In this document: in pieces, positions 59,567-64,000 of the stretch
How positions within the stretch are numbered: the first letter of the stretch is position 1
Layout of the letters: each line of letters starts with the position of its first letter
DNA from: Tethya wilhelma
Lineage: Eukaryota; Porifera; Demospongiae; Tethyida; Tethyidae
Direction: 5' to 3'
DNA length: 64,000 bases
NCBI GenBank assembly: GCA_964030475.1
Contig: CAXIPT010000002.1
Span: 18,436,961 to 18,500,960 of the forward strand
The notes under the pieces: model-generated
Told to the model about the DNA's origin: nothing
What the model saw: only the letters and a program-made list of their open reading frames with translations
Database searches by the model: none
Position numbers and translations under genes: made by a program

Positions 59567-60860
59567 NCACACACACACACACACACCAGTACCACCTGAG
59601 TCTAATCTTACTTCTGAACAAGGCCAGCCAATCAAAGATCTAAACAAGACTGTCAAGGAGACTTGCCAGAGCATTTCTTCAGACCACAAAGAAATCCATG
59701 CTGCCATTTCTAAGTTTGGGAGAGCTATTGACAAGGTTGATTGATATAGGCATCATTAGTGTTGTAAGCTTTCTACATATTGTAAATGCACCCCCTGTCT
59801 CTGGCACACAGAGCTTTCAGTCAGACATCACAGGTATGGGTATGGAGGGAGTGATATCTGAGGAGCAAACTAAAGACCTCAACACAGTCATCTGTGAGCA
59901 TCTCTTCAGGCAAGGCAAACTCGATGTTGGAGAGAGTGTTGTCCAGGTACTGTGCATTACACTGTTTAACTGTATGCACCTTAGGTGTAGTACATGTTAG
60001 TTAACTTGAATATTATATATGTGGCTATCGTACTATGACAGGAAACAGGACTGAGCATTGATCCCACCTACATGGAGCAGTTCACTGGCCTCAATAATGT
60101 ACTGGAGGCTCTGAGAAACAAGAGAGTGGAACCTGCACTAGAGTGAGTGTTGGTAGTGCTTTACTCAATGCTCACTGATGAAGTGCATTAACTGTGACTT
60201 GTTTCTATTAGTAATTTGAAAAACGTTTTGTGTTCTTGTTCCACACAGGTGGACTGAAGCTCACAGAGAAGAGCTTCACCAGAACAGTAGTAGTCTTGAG
60301 TTTCATCTTCACCGTCTCAAATTCGTCTCCTTGATCTCACAAGGAAGAATCAAAGAAGCATTAGACTATGCCAAAGTCCTGGGAAAGTTTGCTCCAAAAC
60401 ATACAAAAGGTGAAGTAGATGACTACATAGGCTGGGTGCTCTTGCTTCTATTTAGTGCCTACCATGAATTCACTCAAGTGCTTGTTTCTTCCCCCCCCAG
60501 AGATCAAGAGACTAATGGGCTGCTTTCTCTTCTGCCATCGAGGCTTGGAGAACAGCCCCTACACTGACCTTCTTGACCCCTGGCACTGGACTGAGGTGGC
60601 AGACATGTTTGCTAAAGATGCTTGCAAGTTACTTGGTCTACCCCTCGAGAGCCCTCTGGAAGTGAGGTAGGGTAGGAGTCACTCCTGTTTGCACATGTAT
60701 GTGTTCAATGTTTTTTGTTAAAAGTGTTTTGATATAAAGTCAACACGCTTTTAGAGTAATTTGTTTACTTTTCTGTGAGTTATTGTTGTTCTTTCGAATG
60801 TTTGGGAAATCTATCCAACTTAAAGATGCAACACTGATTTCTGTTTCCCCTTCTTCCCCA

Positions 60861-60904
<44 letters not shown>

Positions 60905-61744
60905 AGTCTCTCAGCTGGCTGTATGGCCTTGCCCCAACTGCTCCACCTGAGATCCATGATGATGCAGCACCAGGTTGCTGACATGTGGAGCAGAGATGAG
61001 CTCCCCTGTGAGGTGAACCTTGGCTGGGAGAGGAGGTACCACTCTGTGTTCACATGCCCCATTCTTAGACAACAAACCTCAGGTATGTCAACTGAGTGGT
61101 GTCATGAATACAGACAGCATGCCTTTCAATAGCACTGTGGAGTGATGGCTGTTCATGTTTTGTACTTTAGACACTTGTCTGAGCAGGCATTGAGAGGGTT
61201 CCTTTAGGTTTGGGATTGTTTGTAAAGATAGGCCATGCATGCACTTATATTTCTGGATGGTGTAATGGCCATGGCTATTGATAATCTACTGTTGTTTTTG
61301 ATTTTAATCACAGTGTTGGTATTGTTCAGTACATGGTCAAATTCTCCAGCTGATCTTGTATCAATCTCTCTATCACTAATGTATTCCCACCTTCACACAT
61401 ATCATGACAGACTCTAACCCACCAGTTAGGTTGTCATGTGGACATGCAATCTCCAAGGAGGCCATGAAGAAGCTAGTGAGTCACTCTAGAAGGTAAGATG
61501 ACGTGTAAAGAAAAGTTTACACTGTCTAGTCCATAGTGCACATAAGTTGTTTTTAGCACGTGTATTATACTGTTTGTTTGTTTGTGTGTATATATAGACA
61601 AAGGTGTTCCCATTAGACCAATGTGTATAGTTTACTGATTGATAACCAATTGAAAGTAAACGTTGTGCCTTTCCTTGTAGGCTAAAGTGCCCTTATTGTC
61701 CCATGGAGATGCTGGAGAGTGAGGTGCTGGAAATCAAATTCTAA
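59311..61744 (+). CDS. RMND5: RMND5/GID2-type E3 ubiquitin ligase subunit (CTLH complex)
   Basis: Nine exons join in phase to 388 residues: 59311-59446, 59590-59735, 59812-59946, 60042-60142, 60249-60409, 60501-60666, 60907-61082, 61411-61492, 61681-61744 (TAA). The length matches vertebrate RMND5A/B (about 390). Marks: N-terminal coiled region, LisH/CTLH/CRA block (EHLFRQGKLDVGE, SSLEFHLHRLKFVSL, GLENSPYTDLLD), then the degenerate RING CPILRQQTSDSNPPV, SCGHAIS, KCPYCPME. Known role: with MAEA it forms the catalytic pair of the CTLH (GID) ubiquitin ligase. Acceptors of exons 2 and 7 lie directly on (CA)n runs. Donor of exon 2 is GTTGAT. Identification is firm. Confidence 0.94.
59472..59586. 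repeat. (CA)n microsatellite in RMND5 intron 1
   Basis: About 115 bases of ca with an n at 59566. It ends in the CAG acceptor of exon 2, so the acceptor tract is the microsatellite itself. Confidence 0.95.
60864..60904. repeat. (CA)n microsatellite at the acceptor of RMND5 exon 7
   Basis: About 20 ca units ending in caccag, then exon 7 at 60907. Confidence 0.95.
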
Positions 61745-62476
61745 GCATAGGTCTGGCCTCTCAGCTGCACTTCGGTTTCTTTTTAATGATCACCACGACC
61801 TGGACAGGCAAATAATTATGAGTATACGATAACTTTTGACATTGTACTTTCACTGCAGTGTTAACCTTGTTGGTTTTGCTTCTCAATGTACTTTTGATAT
61901 CAAAGTCAACATCAATCAGTATCAGTGTCTATATTGTGTTAATGTAGCGTACGCATGGTTTAAGCCCCACCAATGTACAGTGTAGTGTGCACTAAGTCAA
62001 TTGCAGTGTTGGTATTTAAAGTCACTAGGTTCATAACACTCGGAGCCATGAATATATGGTAGTCACGATGAGACCTTGTAGATAATATTATTATGCTATA
62101 CTTCCACCCCTCTTTAGCCACTGATTCAATTTTGTCACAATGTTTCAAATGTACCTGCAACTGTAATTATGCCATTCAAGTCCATTGTGTGTGCAGCCTC
62201 ACCTGTGGAGAAGCTGTCAACTCCTGTATAATATGTACATGTCTTTTGGGAAAGATTTGGCAAACTAAGTGTGTTTGTACAACACTTGGCCGCTTTCATA
62301 ACATTCTAAATAAAGGCACCTATTCCTTTTACATAATGAAAGTAAACTGAAGTTGGCATTTAAAGCACTCTACTTAAGCTGGCTAGCTAACTGGTCGTGC
62401 TAATGCTGTTTTGGCTAGTTTCAATCATCAGTGCTATTAGTGTCAGCGGCTGTACGTGCATGATAGTATTGTGCAG
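61745..62476. other. Intergenic stretch after RMND5
   Basis: RMND5 3' UTR and the upstream region of the next gene. An aataaa hexamer lies at about 62308. No exon seen. Confidence 0.55.
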
Positions 62477-63780
62477 ATGATGACAGTAGTGGGTCTGGCG
62501 GTATGTGGACTTCAAGGACAGCTATTGGTGATTTTGTTGGTTGTAGTTTTACTTTTGATGAAGCTAGAGTTAGTGGCTGGTGGCACAGACATCAGCTGCA
62601 CATGTGAGAGTGCGGATAATTGTTCAGACTTGACTGATGGATTGTGTAAGATAGAGAGTGAATATACATGTGCACTGAAATGTCTGGTTGCTTTGTTTTG
62701 TATGTAATAAAAGTCCTTTGTCTCTGTAGATAATATTACGATAGGAAATATGTCGTCTTCGGTTAGAGTGAACTGTACGTATTCAGATGAAGACTCTAGG
62801 TGCTATTCATCTAATGAAATAGCTGCAGCTGTATTAGTTCCATTGTTTTTAGAGGCACTAATAATTGGAGGGGTGATAGCAGCAATACTCCTGTGGAAAT
62901 GGAGGAGGAAACTGATCACCTCCTGGCCAGCCCTGAAAACCTAGTGAGTCAATACTAAATATAGCTTAATTTTTGAGCCATCTGAATGTTTGGATTATTT
63001 TATCCTCAATAATCATTTCTTAGTGTTGAACATGCCCTGCACAACCCTACTTACGATGCTGAAGACTATCCCACCTCACCCAGCACACCTTCAGCAATGG
63101 CTGACAACGACAACGCTGGACCTAGTGACCTTTACGAGGAGATATTAGAAGAACGCCTGGAGAGTAAGGACAAGGCCACCGACCCTCCGATAACATCTTG
63201 CTATTCCTATGTTACCCCCGAGCTCCCCCCCACACCCCCAGAGGGGGAGCTACAGATGGAGCCACCCCCCACAAGGTCAATGACGGTCACTCCTGATTCA
63301 CTGACAGGGCCACACAAGACACACCAAGCACAAGACAAGAACCTACCAGGAGCACCCGTCGCAGCCTATGCAGTCAGTAGCATTGCCGTCCAAAACAAGA
63401 GGACGTCTAAATCATTCAGCAGTGAAGAAAACAGGGCTACTTCTGAGAATGCTAGTCGCCATTTTAGTGAAGGCTTCAAAGTCCCTCGGCACTATCGAAA
63501 GAAGAAGCCAAAGCCACCACCTATGCCAAAGCAACTGCGAGAACTTACAGTGATGAAAACAAAAGAGCTGACTCAGTCTAAAGGTGGAGGAAATGATCAA
63601 CAGAAGTTTTCATTCAGCGTTACAGATCCAGAGAGAGAAAAGTATTCCAAACTGAATCCCAAAACCCAATATATGGGTCTTGAGCCACATATAGGATCTA
63701 ATGGGAAAGGAAAGAAATCAAAGAAGGCAGCTGAAGTAACTGGAGCAACCAAGGAACTGTATTCACATTTAAAACACTAA
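62477..63780 (+). CDS. Single-pass membrane protein with Tyr- and Pro-rich signalling tail
   Basis: Three exons in phase: 62477-62645, 62730-62943, 63024-63780; 379 residues. A hydrophobic leader (LLVILLVVVLLL) is followed by a short ectodomain with six cysteines and N-glycosylation sites, one TM helix (EALIIGGVIAAILLW) ending in a basic stop-transfer WKWRRK, then about 260 cytoplasmic residues. The tail has NPTY, LYEEI, YSYV, a Pro-rich segment (PELPPTPPEGE), KKKPKPPPMP, then YSKLNPKTQYMGL and a final LYSHLKH. Pro-rich and YxxL motifs suggest SH3 and SH2 partners. I do not recognise the family. An upstream in-frame ATG at 62456 would add seven residues; 62477 was preferred because the leader is closer to it. 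A downstream aataaa lies at 63896. Confidence 0.7.
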
Positions 63781-64000
63781 TATAATACATGCTACATATT
63801 AGTTTTTGATTCAATTTTAAAACTTTATTGCTATACTACTGTACTCTGTTTTATACTCATTGGTTTCAAAAACACATTGGATAAAGAATCTACACAATAA
63901 ATTATTATAACGTGATCATCAAGTTTTTGCCTCTTGTATACGTATGACTTTTGCGATAAAGTTTACCCGATCGTCGATACTGAGCATGCGCAGAAGAGGT
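63781..64000. other. 3' flank at the right edge
   Basis: AT-rich 3' UTR with a polyadenylation hexamer aataaa near 63896; no further gene before the window ends. Confidence 0.5.

Noticed and set aside
1..64000. CRISPR arrays, operons, bacterial-type genes
   Set aside because: Introns, metazoan families and foldback repeats without spacer structure show nuclear animal DNA. The regular repeats are minisatellites.

Overview
The window is animal DNA: AT-rich, intron-dense, with GT/AG-spliced exons on both strands, metazoan gene families and many foldback transposons. The receptor repertoire (adhesion GPCRs carrying SRCR and Calx-beta modules, SRCR receptors with tyrosine tails) and the compact introns point to a marine demosponge. 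That is inference; no rRNA or mitochondrial marker is present. All exon models below were built by eye from splice sites, reading phase and family similarity.

Left half (about 0.4-35.6 kb), all on the minus strand: a lone EGF-module exon, then three tandem paralogues of one adhesion-GPCR-like family. Paralogue A (12329 to 1086) reads open from signal peptide to TM7: a shared Cys-rich N-terminal module, SRCR, Calx-beta, a Thr-rich stalk, a GAIN/GPS cleavage site and seven TM helices. Paralogue B (27840 to 15348) has the same ectodomain but ends in a stop before the GPS and has no TM helices. Paralogue C (35640 to 29039) has the N-terminal module, GAIN, GPS, 7TM and a cytoplasmic tail, but no SRCR or Calx-beta, and carries a 2-base frameshift in TM3. 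The introns and gaps of this cluster are packed with foldback elements, an LTR retroelement with a proline-tRNA-type primer site, and a Penelope-like remnant.

Right half (36-64 kb), ordinary cell genes: a KDM3-type JmjC histone demethylase (minus, 48.3 to 36.25 kb, 5' end not found), a REEP1-4-type ER-shaping protein (plus, 51.5-55.0 kb), an SRCR protein with a two-tyrosine tail (minus, 56.2 to 55.4 kb), an NIT2-type omega-amidase (minus, 59.16 to 56.69 kb), a head-to-head RMND5/GID2-type E3 ligase subunit (plus, 59.3-61.7 kb), and a single-pass membrane protein with a tyrosine- and proline-rich tail (plus, 62.5-63.8 kb).

Assembly quality matters here. Thirteen places contain n. Several single n's join sequences that duplicate or contradict each other: a 1.38-kb KDM3 duplication at 39503, an inverted KDM3 fragment inside paralogue C at 33565, and a chimeric foldback element at 23113. 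Some rearrangements are therefore probably artefacts, and each is flagged as such.
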